NCBI GenBank assembly: GCA_032768795.1
Contig: CP136490.1
Location: 1,612,001 to 1,676,000 of the forward strand
Direction: 5' to 3'
DNA from: Tremella fuciformis
Taxonomy: Eukaryota > Basidiomycota > Tremellomycetes > Tremellales > Tremellaceae
Length of the DNA: 64,000 bases
Part shown: one piece after another, positions 52,501-64,000 of the stretch
Layout of the letters: every line of letters starts with the position of its first letter
Numbering within the stretch: position 1 is the first letter of the stretch
Notes under the pieces: generated by a model
Databases searched by the model: none
What the model was told of the DNA's origin: nothing
What the model saw: the letters and a program-made list of their open reading frames with translations, nothing else
Translations under genes and position numbers: made by a program

Positions 52501-54811
52501 GCAGAAAATCCACGAGTCGGTCACGATGGACTTGTGCCAGGTGTTCGACCAGGAGCTCGAGGCGCTACAGATCGAGACGGTGCAGAAGGAAACGATCCAT
52601 CCTCGAAAGTCATACAAGATGAACTCGTCCGCTTCCGACATCCTGCTGTTCTCGAGCTACAAGTGGCAGATCAGCCGGCCATCATTGCTGTCCGACAACA
52701 AGGACGTGCTTGACGGCACAACGTCCTCCAAGTTCTGGCTCGACATCCAGCTCAGATGGGGTGACTTCGACTCGCACGACATTGAGCGATACGCTCGTGC
52801 CAAGTACCTCGACTACTCGTCCGACAGCCAGTCGATCTACCCGTCGCCGACCGGTCTCCTCATCGCCATCGACCTGGCGTACAACCTCTACTCTGGTTAC
52901 GGATGCTTCTTCCCCGGTCTCAAGCCGCTCATGCAGCAAGCCATGGCTAAGATCATGAAGGCCAATCCGGCGTTGTACGTCCTGCGCGAGCGTATCCGCA
53001 AGGGTCTCCAGCTGTATTCGTCCGAGCCGACCGAGCCGTACCTCAACTCGTCCAACTACTCGGAGCTCTTCTCGAACCAGATTATCTGGTTCGTCGACGA
53101 CACCAACGTGTACCGCGTGACCATCCACAAGACATTCGAGGGCAACTTGACGACCAAGCCTATCAACGGCGCCATCTTCATTTTCAACCCGCGTACCGGT
53201 CAGCTTTTCCTCAAAGTCATCCATACGTCCGTGTGGGCCGGTCAGAAACGTCTCGGTCAGCTCGCCAAGTGGAAGACAGCCGAGGAAGTTGCTGCGCTCA
53301 TCCGATCCCTGCCTGTTGAAGAACAGCCGAAGCAGATCATCGTCACCCGGAAGGGTATGCTCGACCCCCTCGAGGTCCACTTGCTCGACTTCCCCAACAT
53401 CGTCATCAAGGGATCCGAGCTGCAGCTGCCCTTCCAGGCCGTCATGCGAATGGAGAAGTTTGGTGATCTCATCCTGCGGGCCACTCAGCCTCAGATGGTG
53501 TTGTTCAACCTGTACGACGATTGGCTCAAGAGCATCTCAAGCTACACGGCATTCTCACGTGTCATCCTACTTCTCCGCGCCCTGCACGTCAACAACGAGA
53601 AGACCAAGGTCATCCTTCGGCCAGACAAGAATGTGGTCACGGAGAGCTATCACATCTGGCCTACGCTGTCCGATGATGACTGGATGAAGGTCGAAGTCGC
53701 GCTGAAGGATGTCATCCTGTACGATTTCGGCAAGCGCAACAGCGTCAATGTGGCGAGTTTGACCGCGAGCGAAATCCGAGACATCATTCTCGGTATGGAG
53801 ATCCAGGCGCCAAGTGTGCAGAGGCAGCAGGCGGCCGAGTTGGAGAAGTCGACCGAGGCGCAGAACCAGGTCACAGCGACGGCGACCAAGACGACCAACA
53901 TCCACGGTGACGAGATCACAACATACACGACGACCAATTACGAAGCGCAGCAGTTTGCGTCCAAATCGGACTGGCGCATCCGTGCGATTTCGGCGACCAA
54001 CTTGCCGTTGCGTGTCAACCATATCTACGTCGGCAATGACGATGTTAGAGACGACGCTGGCAGCTTCACGTACGTCGTGCCGAAGAACGTGCTCAAGTCG
54101 TTTATCGTCAACGCCGACCTCCGCACGCAGGTCGTCGCGTACCTCTACGGCTCGTCGCCGCCCGACAACCGATCCGTCAAGGAGATCAAGGCTGTCGCAT
54201 GGGTCCCACAGCGTGGCACGAACAACGGCGTCGACCTGCCTGCCGCTTTGCCCAAGCACGACTTCCTGCTCAAAGACCTCGAGCCCCTCGGATGGATCAA
54301 GACCCAGTCGCAGGAGCTGAACCACCTCTCCCCGGCCGACGTGACCACCCAGGCCAAGATCATGGCCGTCCACCCGGAGTGGGGACCGAACACGATCTGC
54401 ATCACGTGCGCATTTACCCCTGGATCCGCGTCGCTTTCCGCGTGGGAGCTAAGCGTGGCGGGCTTCGAGTGGGGCCGCAAGAATACCGACATCACCGGTG
54501 CCAACCCAGGCTGGAAGGCCGATATGGCCAACCGCGTCCAGCTCTTGCTGTCCGACAGGATCCTCGGCATGACCCTTGTGCCCGAGGGCGGTGTTTGGAA
54601 CTATGGCGTCGGACTGACGCAGAGCTGGAGCGACAAGCTGGCGTACAACATGACGCTCGACAAGCCGGAGCCGTTCTGGGCTGCATGCCACCGACCGGTG
54701 AGACCGCTTGATCCGAGTAGACAGTTCGGAGCTGACTGGCAGAACGCATTCCTGAACTTTGCCGCTATGGAGGGCGATGACGCTGCCGATGTGGAGAACA
54801 GTCTCGAGTAG
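46517..54811 (+). CDS. PRP8: Pre-mRNA-splicing factor 8, core U5 snRNP protein
   Basis: Thirteen exons: 46517-46729, 46873-47112, 47156-48875, 49154-49286, 49329-49890, 49934-50503, 50745-51159, 51203-51233, 51279-51377, 51527-51890, 51938-52123, 52173-52225, 52270-54811; 2,375 aa, matching the usual length. Near-universal PRP8 blocks are continuous, e.g. [54 protein letters not shown], and the RNase H-like and Jab1/MPN-like C-terminal parts. The N-terminus is the usual Pro/Gly-rich MSYPPGFGA, followed by KRRFNEKRR. It forms the cavity that holds the spliceosome active site. No intein interrupts any block, although PRP8 inteins are common in related fungi. Introns 1, 3, 6 and 9 are much longer (143, 278, 241, 149 nt) than the rest and share unusual sequence features. 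Confidence 0.96.
50678..50715 (+). other. Perfect 14-bp hairpin in PRP8 intron 6
   Basis: GGGTCAAGAGCTCC (50678-50691), a 10-nt loop, then GGAGCTCTTGACCC (50702-50715). It sits between a long pyrimidine tract (50520-50590) and the branch/acceptor region (CTAAT near 50733, acceptor 50744). Confidence 0.85.
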
Positions 54812-54970
54812 AGGGGAGACGAGCATGTGCATTAGACGAAGAAATCCGAAAAAAGATCCCTTATTCCTCGGGTATACGTATGTTTGTAGTATAGCACTCC
54901 CATGCAACACGACTTTATGTCTCTTCCCCGCATCCAATACAACCTAGCTAATATTCTACTGTCTATTGAT

Positions 54971-55930
54971 CTAGCTTTCTTCTTCGCCTTCTAGATGATG
55001 TTCAACCGGTGGGTACAGCCAGTACCTCTGGGCAAAGAAGATAAAGTCGAACGCGGTCGACAGCGCTGACAAACCCAACTTGGCCGGGTTGGCCCATATC
55101 CCTGAAGCATCGCCGTCGATCCAGATAGACGAGATGACCAGTTGCGAGAAACTGAAGATGGCGCCGACAAAGTCCTGTCAATGTCAGCTGACTCGCTGTC
55201 GAACATTGCAGCTGCACACACTAAGATGATGGCCCAGATCGCAAATCCTTCCACGCTCTTCCGTTGGTAATTGAGCACGACCTGCGGCACCCACTTGATA
55301 GTGGAGATGACGAGCTTGACAGTCGACAAAAAATACAGCCAGTCAAGGTACTCGAGCTTGCCGCCCCACACCATGACGGTCGCCACCGTCGTCGACACAG
55401 CAATTCCGATGACGAAGAGCAAGCCGAATCGTGACGGCCTGGCCGGGTGCGTCGGCACGACCCAGCCTTTGCCGTGCACCTCGGCCTCTTCAATCTCAGA
55501 GGGCAGCAACCGCTCATGCTCCCCGTCGCTGAACTTTGATCGGGAGTAGTAGAGCATCTGCGAGGCCATGACGAGCGAGATGAACAGCGCGTGTGTGGCG
55601 AATGCGATATCCCACGCCGAGACCTGAGGGAAGTGCCCGTGATGCCGCTTGGCGTATTGCTCTTTGGCCAGAGGGGACAAGTAGGCCGCCCATGACCAGA
55701 TGGAAAGCGCGAGGAAGCCAATGGGATTGAGGTAGGTGAAGTCTGGTGAGAAACCCTTGGTGCTGCTTCGTCAGCTCTGGCCTGATGCAATGGGCAGCTC
55801 ACGATTTGCGACGGTAATTCAGCAGCACCTGGGGGTAGAACGACGCGGCCCAGGCGGTGAAGTAGATGACACCACAAGCGGCCGAGAGGAATGACGCAAA
55901 GCCACGATTATCGTCTTGACTCGCAATCAT
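54971..55930 (-). CDS. Cystinosin-like PQ-loop lysosomal/vacuolar transporter
   Basis: Three exons: 55930-55803, 55762-55222, 55174-54971; 290 aa. Two PQ-loop motifs, ASFYPQVLLNYRRKSTKGFS and KWVPQVVLNYQRKSVEGFAI, lie in a seven-helix layout, and the C-terminus is DFVGAIFSFSQLVISSIWID then IDG..NPAKLGLSALSTAFDFIFF. This is the cystinosin family (yeast Ers1), which exports cystine with protons from the vacuole or lysosome. A Glu/Asp-rich loop (SKFSDGEHERLLPSEIEEAEV) separates helices 3 and 4. An AG just before the ATG may be an acceptor of a 5' UTR intron. It is convergent with PRP8 (159 bp apart). Confidence 0.9.
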
Positions 55931-56339
55931 AGCTGTCAGATGTCAAGATGGAATGCTAAGCCTACATCTCTCGCGACCAGCGACGCCAGAAGCTCTGGCG
56001 TCATCATCGCTCACCGACTCTAGGCCGAAGCGGACATCTCCGCCTTTGACCACTGAAAAGGCCTCATGGCTCTGAGCCTTTTGGACCTAAATTTGCTTCC
56101 GGCCTTGATCTCAGGCACCGATCAGCTCTGTCCCAGCCAGCGAGACGAGCCAATGAGGATGGTGAGAGCAGCGGTGGAGACGGTCTCGAGGTGATGCAGG
56201 ACGGCGAGCAAGAGACACGCAGCAGCGATGAAAATAGACATCGTCTCATTTGACTTGTCATCCTCTCATATACATCGTCCACTCACATGTGCTGACCGGC
56301 TGCTGCAAGTAGTGGCGGCTCATTGACGACTTGCAAACA
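55931..56339. promoter_or_regulatory. Divergent promoter of cystinosin and ferric reductase
   Basis: 409 bp between the two ATGs; no further gene seen. Confidence 0.4.
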
Positions 56340-58475
56340 ATGGCAGTCGGAGGAGATCTCGCCACGAGGGGGTTCATCCCCATTCCTTCCCAATACCAGG
56401 TGTACCAGTCAGTCGTTGACTGAGGGGAAGTGAACGCAGCTCACGGACAGGTCCTACACTGTGGACCCGCAATGGCAGACCAAGTTCACCATCATCTGGA
56501 CGAGCATTCTCGCCTTCTCGCTGCTTCTGTCTGTCCCGTGGCTCATCAGATCATGGAGGAACGGGCGACTGTATGCCGGTTTGGCCATCACCGAGACGCT
56601 CACATCGACCGAGCCACGAAAAGATGTCTATGCTCAGCACGCGTACTCTCCGCCATCTAACAACTTCTTCATTCGCGCGGTTCGTGGCATAGAAGCGATA
56701 TGGCAGTCCGCCGCCCTCTTCACGCTCCCCATGCCGAATCTTCGCTGGTGGAAATCGCAAGTGGGAGACTGCTGCCGCCGCGCGTACTTCTCTCTCTCCA
56801 TCTCGCAAATCTTCATCGTGCTGGCCTACACCGGCATAGTCGTCGCTTGCATCGTGACCGGTGCGCAACTGGTGGAAAATCCTAATAGACCAGGTCCGTC
56901 TGGTCCGTCGCAGACCGAGTCGTACTGACGGTCAGGCTTCATCGGCCTGGCGACTCTCCCCGTTATCCTCGCCCTTTCTATCAAGTCACCATTGCCTCTG
57001 CCCGTCTTCCTCCCGACGCTTTCCTACGAACACTACAACTTCTTGCACCGCTGGGCAGGCAGGGTTTTGTTCATGGCTGTCAGCATACACGGTGGAATGT
57101 GGATCAACCAGTTCATCACGACCGACCAGTACGATCAACTTACTGCGGCCAAGTCGAAGCGAGGGATCTTGGCATACGGTCTCCTCGGCGGGATCGTCAT
57201 CACCTCGCTCAAACCCGTCCGAAGACTCTTCTATCAGCTCTTCTGGGTTGCACAGTGAGAACACCACTAATGTCTGTGTGCGTGTATTGACGGGCTGTGT
57301 CTCCCTGTTCGTGGGGTTCTTTGCTGCTATCTCATACCACACGCCGTACTCGCAGCCATGGGTCATTGCGTGTGCAAGCATCTACGCATACGAGTGCGTC
57401 AATACGAATCTTTCCACGCAAAGCTCATTCCCCAGTCTCGCGGTGCGCATGTTCAGATACCGCATCAAGTCGGCGGTCCTCGTACCGGTGGATGAGACGC
57501 TCACCATGGTGAGCTCTGCGTTCCCTCCGACCGGACCCGAGCTGATTCGAAGATCCACATTCCCGACTGCGATGCCGGCTGGCTCCCCACTCAGCACGTC
57601 ATGCTCCGCGTTTTATCAGGCAGCGGTGCCTTCGAGTCGCACCCCTTCACCATCACCAACGCCCCGGCACGATCTCCCTCGTCTCCCAGGGGCATCATCC
57701 TCTATGCGAAAGTGTCAGGGGACTGGACGCGCAAATTGCATAACATGGCACGGACCGTCTCGCTTGAGACAGGGCAGGAGATCGAGGAGCACGAAGCCTT
57801 CCTGGAGAAAGAGAAAGCGGGCCAAGCAGATATCAGGGATCATCCCGGGAAACAGGTTAACGTGACACTCGATGGGCCATACGGCGGCCTCAAGCTGTAC
57901 CTGGGAGTCGTCGAGAACGTGCTCCTTGTCGGTGGCGGGTCAGGCGTCACATTTGTGCTGGGAGGCATTGAGGAGGCTTTGCGGGTCAAGGCCCAAGGCG
58001 GGCGAACAAGCAAAGTCGACGTGGCTTGGGTTGTCAAGGATATCTGTGAGCTAGCTACTATCTCACTCTCGCTGTAGCTAACTCAACAGCAACTGTTCAC
58101 GCACTTGCACCGACCCTGGCACACTTGCAAACCCGAGCCACGGCCAGCGGTCTTCAGCTCAACTACGAAATCTTCCTATCGAACCCGCCGTCTCCTCTGC
58201 CTGTCATACCTGACTGTCTCAGAGGCTTCACCAGCATGTCGCCATACCGACCCGAAGTCGCGCAGCTAGTGCGCGAAGCTCTGCCGAGCCCGGCCGCAGA
58301 CGGCGAGGCGCCTGCCGACCCCGCAAGCTCGGGACATGGTGGGGGTCTGGCGGTCATTGCGTGCGGCCCCGAGGGGCTGGTGATGGAGGGCCGAAACGCC
58401 GTCGCGTCGCTTAGCATCGCTGAGCGTGTCGCGTGTGGCGGGGTCGAGTTCCACGGTGAGATGTACTGTTTGTAG
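56340..58475 (+). CDS. Ferric/cupric reductase transmembrane protein (FRE family)
   Basis: Seven exons: 56340-56399, 56440-56893, 56936-57254, 57298-57393, 57436-57508, 57553-58045, 58090-58475; 626 aa. It has several membrane helices with paired heme histidines (YNFLHRWAGR, SIHGGMW, and later AISYHTPYS), the FAD-binding motif SHPFTITNAP, the NADPH motif LLVGGGSGVTFV and a C-terminal CGPEGL. It moves electrons from cytosolic NADPH through FAD and two hemes to extracellular Fe3+ or Cu2+ before uptake. The intron 57255-57297 is odd: GTGAGA donor, TTGAC branch-like motif, but the only acceptor that keeps the frame and recreates the expected VAH...F helix is TG, not AG; otherwise a TGA stop follows at once. 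So it is either a GT-TG intron or a lesion. Confidence 0.85.
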
Positions 58476-58571
58476 ATACTAGACCGAGCCGCGCGCTCCA
58501 TGTAGCAATGTATGACATGACATGATGACCGATGCGCTTGTGCGAATGCATGTCTATGAAACATTTCAGCG

Positions 58572-61500
58572 TTAGAGCGTTAAGAGTTCGCGTTCTTGGT
58601 CCAGGACGGCCCGATGCAGGGTATCTACTAAATTCCTCCCCTTTCTGACATAACACAGCAACGCCGGATTGGCATCGCTTCCCGTCCGATCTTGTAGCAC
58701 CTCGGACGCCGGGACCTGGGTCACCTGCTCGTCGTTGTACTTGAAGAATTGATCGCCTGGCTCGTCAGCCGATACAGATGACATCCCGCGGTCGACTCAC
58801 TGTGATCGGGCAAATGAGCCTGGTATGTCCAATAGTGTCCAGCACCACTTGTCTTGCCCCGGTGCATGAAGACCGAGGCGAGCTCGTACTCCCACTCGTG
58901 TGCACCTGTCCAGAGGTCGTCCAGTTGGCGCCGGATCTCAGACAACTCCTCCTCGAGCCGGATCACCTCCAGTTCGACCTCGTGCGCTTCGATGTCGAGT
59001 GCTTGCAAAAAGTCGGCACTGACACCGAGCTCCTCGGAGTCAGGCAGCTGGCTGAGGGCTTCCTTGACGTGGCGGAAAGTCTCTGCGACGGGCAAGGGCT
59101 TGTTGTGTCAGAGTCTGGCCCAGCATTTCAGTATGGACTGCTGACCTTGTTCTTCTTGAGCTGGTGGAGTTGCGCTCGGACCTTCATCGCTCGTTGCGTA
59201 AGATCGACCGAAGAATCACGTTTTGAGCCGTCCACAGTGGCGAGATACCGGTCCATACTGAGCGTCTGTCCAAAGGGGATGTGGGTGTTCGTCTTCCTCT
59301 CACGTCCCGTGGCAGGGTCATATTGTGATCGCTTGTCCGGTCAGTACGCCACACATCTGAGGTCGGACGTGTGCACTCACACGCATCTGGATGTAGAGCA
59401 TCGGCGGGAACTTGTCCATGAGGTCCATCATCACTCCCTTCTTTCCCCCATACTCTATCTCAGATCCGCCCAGGTACAGCTCTGCAAGGCAGTCGGACAG
59501 ATCCTTGCCTTCCTCTTCCACGCCGATGATCGGGTGTACAAAGACCGACTCGACTGGCGTCTGGGCTTCTCGGAGTCCTGTCGCGTCTTGCAGAACGATC
59601 TGCTGGCGGTATTTGCAGGAGAATAGATCCCTAATGAGGTTGTATCGAGTTGTGTCATCGTCCGCCATTGACGGCTCGAATGCCAACTCGAGCTGCGAGA
59701 GAACGTTGATGAGCACCTCGGCAGAGTCTTGTTGTAGACCGAAGCGCAAGCCCGAGGCCAATGTCGACTCTCGCCTCTGTAGAGGTCGAGGCGGGAGAGG
59801 CGGTGGGACGAGACCTTCCGGCTGCTCGGAGGGAAGTCTTGCCGGCAGGGAGAGCTGTTTCTTGGGCGAAGAAACAATTGGATTTGGTGCTTCATCAGTT
59901 GGGGACTGCAAATCTAAACTGCCAAGACCGGCAGTCATGGAACGACTAGAACCTTTTTCCGTCTGTATGTCCAATGACCTGGACTTCGGCAATGCCTCAT
60001 GATCAACGGGACTGTCGATACGCATGGGTGACTCCGCATCTCGCACCATTTCCCAGTCATCCGACTTGAGCCGAGTGTGATCTGTCACCGATGACTGATC
60101 GGAGTCACGATCCGCGCTCGGCCTCTTCCCGAGGACCGACGCCTCGCGAGTCTTTGTTGGCGTCAACTCAGGAGAAGCCGGAAGAGAGCCGATGTCTGGC
60201 TCGGAGCTCAAGCTGGGAGAAGCCACTTTAGTCGAGGAAGGGGAGGGCAGGAGATCAGGGATGGAGGATAGAGGTGCCGGCTTTTCGTTGATTGGAGATT
60301 CGATTATCTTGTCGACTTCCGGACGCGTGATGGCCAAATATGCCAGTTCCTCCTCTGGCCGAACTGCGGAGATCCTAGACTCGTATAGCTGCATGAACAG
60401 CAAGCGCAGATGTCGCACAAAACGCCTCGAGCGTTCCACTTCGGGCTTGTGGGGCGTCGTACTGCCCAGGAGGTCCTGCTCGAACGACATGACCGCCTCG
60501 CGAATCGGCCTGATGGAATAGAGATACTGGAGGATCGAGTTGAGGTAACAGGTGTTTCCGATATTCTGCAAACCAACAGGAATATCATCTCGTGCTGGAC
60601 CCGAGAAGTCCTTAGTCCCCGTTTCCAAGTACTGCTTGATGGACGGTCGTTCCTCGTCAGGAGCCTCTGCAATGATAGACAAGCATTTTCGATAATGCTC
60701 AATCTTCCCCGGATACTCGTTGACCGCCATCTCGTATTGCCTTTCCATGAGCACCTTAACGTTCATGCTCAATAGCGGCAACGTACATGATCAGACCGTC
60801 ATCAATGCAATCACGAGGTGCACTCAGTGCAGCATAAGCGTCGTCGACAGACATGAAGGTCTTGCCAGCCGACCCGAGACCCTCCATCTCGCTTGACCCC
60901 CGATGTCGGCCGATGAGCTTGAGAGCTGCAGCCAAGTCACTGCGCTCAGATGCGGTATTGGCTGCCTGGACGGCTGTTTTGTGAAGCTTCAGAATGTAGT
61001 CATCCGGAGCGTCTTCAGGCTCAATTGCCACCTCGTTGACATGGAAATCGTCGTAGCCGATCCGAGCATATGCGGCCCTGACATCGTCTGACTTGTATCA
61101 GCAAGCTTCCTCCAGCCCGAAAGATCGACGCACCATTGGTATACCGGTCCATTGATCGCTCCATGGCGACGTAAAACTGCAAGTCTTCCCGGCCCTGCAA
61201 GGGAGTCCCGCAGATGTGCTCCAGAGCACCCAGATATCTGGGCATATTCTTAGCATCGTCACGTGTCTGCAAATGGTACGCTGTCTTGATCGTGTCGGAT
61301 ACGTCCCACCTCGAAATTCCAAGAACTTCGAGGTCTTCCCGAACAGCGTCAACGATAGGCGAGTGAGCTAGTCTCAGTTGATGCGAGATATCTCAAAGGA
61401 AGACCTCACCCTTGGGATATCTTCCGAGACTCAGTCTATCACCGAGCACATCCTCAAGACTAATGGCCCCGACCGACAGCGGTTGAGCGGGAAGGAGATC

Positions 61501-63338
61501 TAGGGATCAGTCCAACACGCTTAGATGATTAAGCTGACCATTTCTTTTCTGGAAGGCACGCAGATAGAGCGACGTCTCCACCCAGGTCCGGATCATATAT
61601 CGGTCCATCTGCCTCACATCGTCCTCGCTCGTGTTCTCGCCTTTCAGAAAAGGTCCAATGCGAGTGCCCTCGGGCTCCTCGCGGCAAGCGAAACCAATGG
61701 CTTGAAGAAGAACGGATCTATATGTGAATATGCGACATTCTAGCCCGGAAAGGTCTCACGATGAGATGTTGGCACCAATGCTGGTCTGAAACCGCTTGTT
61801 CTCAAGTTTCACCCAGCCCCGCTGATTCTTGAACAGCGGATTCTCCAGCAGCCTTTGAGGTTCAGCTTCGCCCATGGCCAAAAAAGCTCGGCTGACGTTA
61901 TGATCAAGCTCCATGCTCTGTTGACCCCATCATGTATGGCCACACCTGGCTGAGGATTATTCACCTTTTCCGAAGTGAATGCGCTGACGAGGCCTCTGGG
62001 AATCTGACCCGGAAATGGGCCATCGTCGACCGACATCCAGATGTCTGATGAGCAGCTGACGTACAGCTTGGCTTGCATTGTCGGCACGCACACCTGCTCC
62101 CAGGACTTCTCCAATTCCATGCCAAAAGTGACGTGAGGGAAGGCATTCATTCGGTCTTCCACAGGAACCCGCTCTATCCGAAGTGGCTGACGGGAGGGCG
62201 TGAGGAGGTCATCATACTCGTGAAGATGATGATGCTTCTCTGACGGTTCCGTCAAAGCTTTGTAATCGGTCAAGCTTCTCAGGGAAGAGAGCTGTTGCAC
62301 GCGAGCAGAATGTCGATCTGCAAAAGAACTCCGGCCAGGGAGTTTTTCATCCTTGTCGACTGTTTGGGTCCACTCCTCCATCTCGGGAATCGGTTGACTG
62401 AAATCGCGACCGAATCCGATTCGTATCCATCCCCAACAAGTCGTGCAAAAGTAGTATTCGTGATGATTTGACAGGCCTCCAGGCAAAGCCTCCCAGACTT
62501 CTTCGAGAGTCGAGACGTGTGAATGCTCAGCCTCAGTAGCAGTTGAGGTAGATGCCTGTTCCGATGTGAGAGTTGGGTCGTCAGACAGTTTGATGAGATC
62601 GGGTACCGGAGATGGATTGCTTTGTGACAAGCGCTTCGATGCGGATCTGGGAAGATCGTCGATGATCGGTTGGACAAGCTCATGCTCATGAGCAAGCTGC
62701 AGCCATCGGCGCGGCAGAATGCCAGGGCCAAGGGTCGGAAACTCGGCTGCGGGAGGCGAGTCGGTGCTGTGAACGTCTTCGATCCACGTATCGTGCTGCA
62801 GCTTAGCCTCGGCAGGCTTCATCGGCCGCGAGGGGCCCGCGACGCTATCCCACATCACGACAGTCTCATCCTCATCCTGGCCAATGTGCTCCGCAACGAC
62901 GCCAGGTACATAGCCCGGAGGGTGCTCTTCAGGCGGTTCGTACACAGCTTCGGGGGGTCGATAAGGCGCGTGAGGAGCGTCCACTTCCTGGTCTACACCT
63001 GCTGGTTCATCCACATCGACAAGAGCTGCCGGGCCCGGTGGCGGCGGAGAGTGGATGTTGAATTCTAGCTCGCCTGACTCGCCGCGGTATCGCAAAGTTG
63101 GGCTGAGAGGGTGGGCTGGACGAGGTGCATAGTAGTGGGTCCGAGATGAGCCTGGTCGGTCTCGAGAGGGAGGCGAGCGAGGGCCATGGAGTTGTGAAGG
63201 CGAGGAGGAATGTGTGGATTTCGAAGGGGATTTGGGCGGCTTGTAGGCGAACGGACCCGTTGACTGACGGGAGTGCGTGGGTGTCACATTCTCGGCTTGA
63301 GACGGAAGAGTGTTGCTGTCTGGAGGTTCGTCTACCAT
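58572..63338 (-). CDS. Ubiquitin carboxyl-terminal hydrolase, UBP2-like
   Basis: Multi-exon gene from ATG 63338 to stop 58572; I did not fix every junction. The N-terminal exon encodes a Pro/Ser-rich region and then a conserved part with a CxxC pair (YYFCTTCWGW). Later exons are helical (LQAIGFACREEPEGTRIG, RYLGALEHICGTPLQ). The catalytic domain has the Cys box DIPVGLQNIGNTCYLNSILQ (near 60575), a long low-complexity insert rich in SP sites, the QDSAEVLINVLSQ box, and the His box GAGHYWTYQAHLP followed by DQFFKYNDEQV. Peptidase family C19 cleaves ubiquitin from proteins; the large N-terminus and the wording of the Cys box fit Ubp2. The C-terminal stop lies 96 bp from the convergent ferric reductase stop. 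Confidence 0.88.
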
Positions 63339-63817
63339 CTTGCCTGCTTGCTCAGCTACCGAGAGCGAGGTTATGAGCGTTCCAGCCGACCGTGGTAACC
63401 AGGGCGTTCTCTATTCTCTACCGAGTTGAGGAAGTTGGCCCTTCATGGGAAGTAAGGGCTGTGCGTCGGCGCAAAGGTATCGGATACCAAGGAAACCAGG
63501 CTCGGCGTTCGACGCTGCGTGCTCTGCGATGGTGATGTATACTCTCGCGGTACTCTCAGCTGCTCTTGCGCAGCGCTCTGTGTCTCATGGCGGATGCGAT
63601 GGGATTGAAGGGGGAATATGTGTTCATCATTCCAATCGCTTTGGCATGACGAACGAGATCTAGGAATGGTCACGTGGTGATGGCGGCGACCGCCGCTTCA
63701 CCGTTTGGGTGGTGTCCGCGTTGCCTGACATCGCTCCTTGGACCAGACTGAACAACATAGTCCCCTCTTTATAGGATCAGCAGCGGGAGCAGAGACCAGC
63801 TCGGCAGGGACGACGAG
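63339..63817. promoter_or_regulatory. Divergent promoter region
   Basis: 479 bp between the UBP2-like gene (-) and the partial gene at the right edge (+). No other gene recognised. Confidence 0.4.
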
Positions 63818-64000
63818 ATGTCAAAACGCGGGGCAGGTCAGCAACTGACCAAAGACGGCGGGAGATCGGATGATGAAGACGAAATAGACGTCAGTCGCGA
63901 AAACATCTTGCGAGTTCTCAAAGCTGATGGACAGCCTGGCCAGAGATCAGAGCCTCTGGCCCCCGTAGAGGGTAGACAGTCAGTCGGTCGCCTTTTGATA
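63818..64000 (+). CDS. Partial gene, possibly NUP50/RanBP1-like nucleoporin (5' end only)
   Basis: An ATG at 63818 opens a frame that runs to the window edge: MSKRGAGQQLTKDG followed by an acidic stretch DDEDEID. The opening M-x-K-R-x-A-x-x-x-L-T resembles the start of NUP50-type nucleoporins. Only 61 codons are visible and an intron could lie within them, so the identification is tentative. Confidence 0.35.
   Translation, partial: MSKRGAGQQLTKDGGRSDDEDEIDVSRENILRVLKADGQPGQRSEPLAPVEGRQSVGRLLI

Noticed and set aside
52682..54373. Long minus-strand frames within PRP8 exon 13
   Set aside because: Antisense shadows of PRP8 coding sequence without any independent motif.
31658..63338. Functional ubiquitin cluster (F-box, UBA1, UBP2-like)
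   Set aside because: The three genes are scattered among unrelated genes over 30 kb on one strand without shared regulation; coincidence is the simpler view.
1..64000. tRNA or rRNA genes and CRISPR arrays
   Set aside because: No cloverleaf with A and B boxes, no rRNA core motifs and no regularly spaced repeat-spacer array was seen; the only tRNA-like sequence is the copia primer site.

Overview
This window looks like nuclear DNA of a basidiomycete fungus, most likely a Tremellomycete-type yeast. The evidence is GC-rich gene-dense sequence, many short spliceosomal introns (mostly 40-55 nt with a CTGAC/CTGAT/CTAAT-like branch motif just before the acceptor), a fungal-type TRP membrane protein, fungal PRP8, UBA1 and COQ5, and a Crypton. 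I derived exon models by hand by requiring GT/AG signals and reading-phase continuity. Every multi-exon model for which full exon coordinates are given keeps its frame from start to stop.

Left part (1-18.6 kb). A small family of two-exon genes on the minus strand (462-842, 1637-2040, probably 17317-17674) is split by a nested transposon. A Ty1/copia retrotransposon (2704-16983, 164-bp LTRs, GGTCT target duplication) was itself hit by a Ty3/gypsy chromovirus in the opposite orientation (8108-16690, 404-bp LTRs, GCGAC duplication). The LTR pair of each element looks identical by eye, so both insertions look recent. The copia element seems to use an internal half-tRNA-Lys primer site. The gypsy element has a Tf1/sushi-like self-priming signature. 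It also carries, between pol and its 3' LTR and on the strand opposite to gag-pol, an extra four-exon gene with its own TATA box, two basic nuclear-localisation-like clusters and a zinc-cluster-like cysteine motif. That gene is the least expected object in the window.

Middle part (18.6-46 kb). Host genes: a long TRP/flavin-carrier-type membrane protein (-), a HAD-family hydrolase (+), an unknown protein (-), a 3.3 kb poorly coding stretch, a bZIP transcription factor (+), an F-box protein (-), an RRM-only relative of the Cyp33/PPIE N-terminus (+), the ubiquitin E1 UBA1 (-), a predicted GPI-anchored glycoprotein (-), COQ5 (+) and a Cys-containing unknown protein (-). An apparently intact Crypton DNA transposon (tyrosine recombinase plus GCR1_C domain, 43465-46072, -) follows.

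Right part (46-64 kb). The full 13-exon PRP8 gene without an intein (+), a cystinosin-like PQ-loop transporter (-), a ferric reductase with an apparent GT-TG intron (+), a UBP2-like deubiquitinase (-) and the 5' end of a possible NUP50-like gene (+, runs off the window).

No rRNA, tRNA gene or CRISPR array was recognised. Host genes are mostly housekeeping and do not form a pathway cluster; the accessory content is the two LTR elements, the Crypton and the small gene family.
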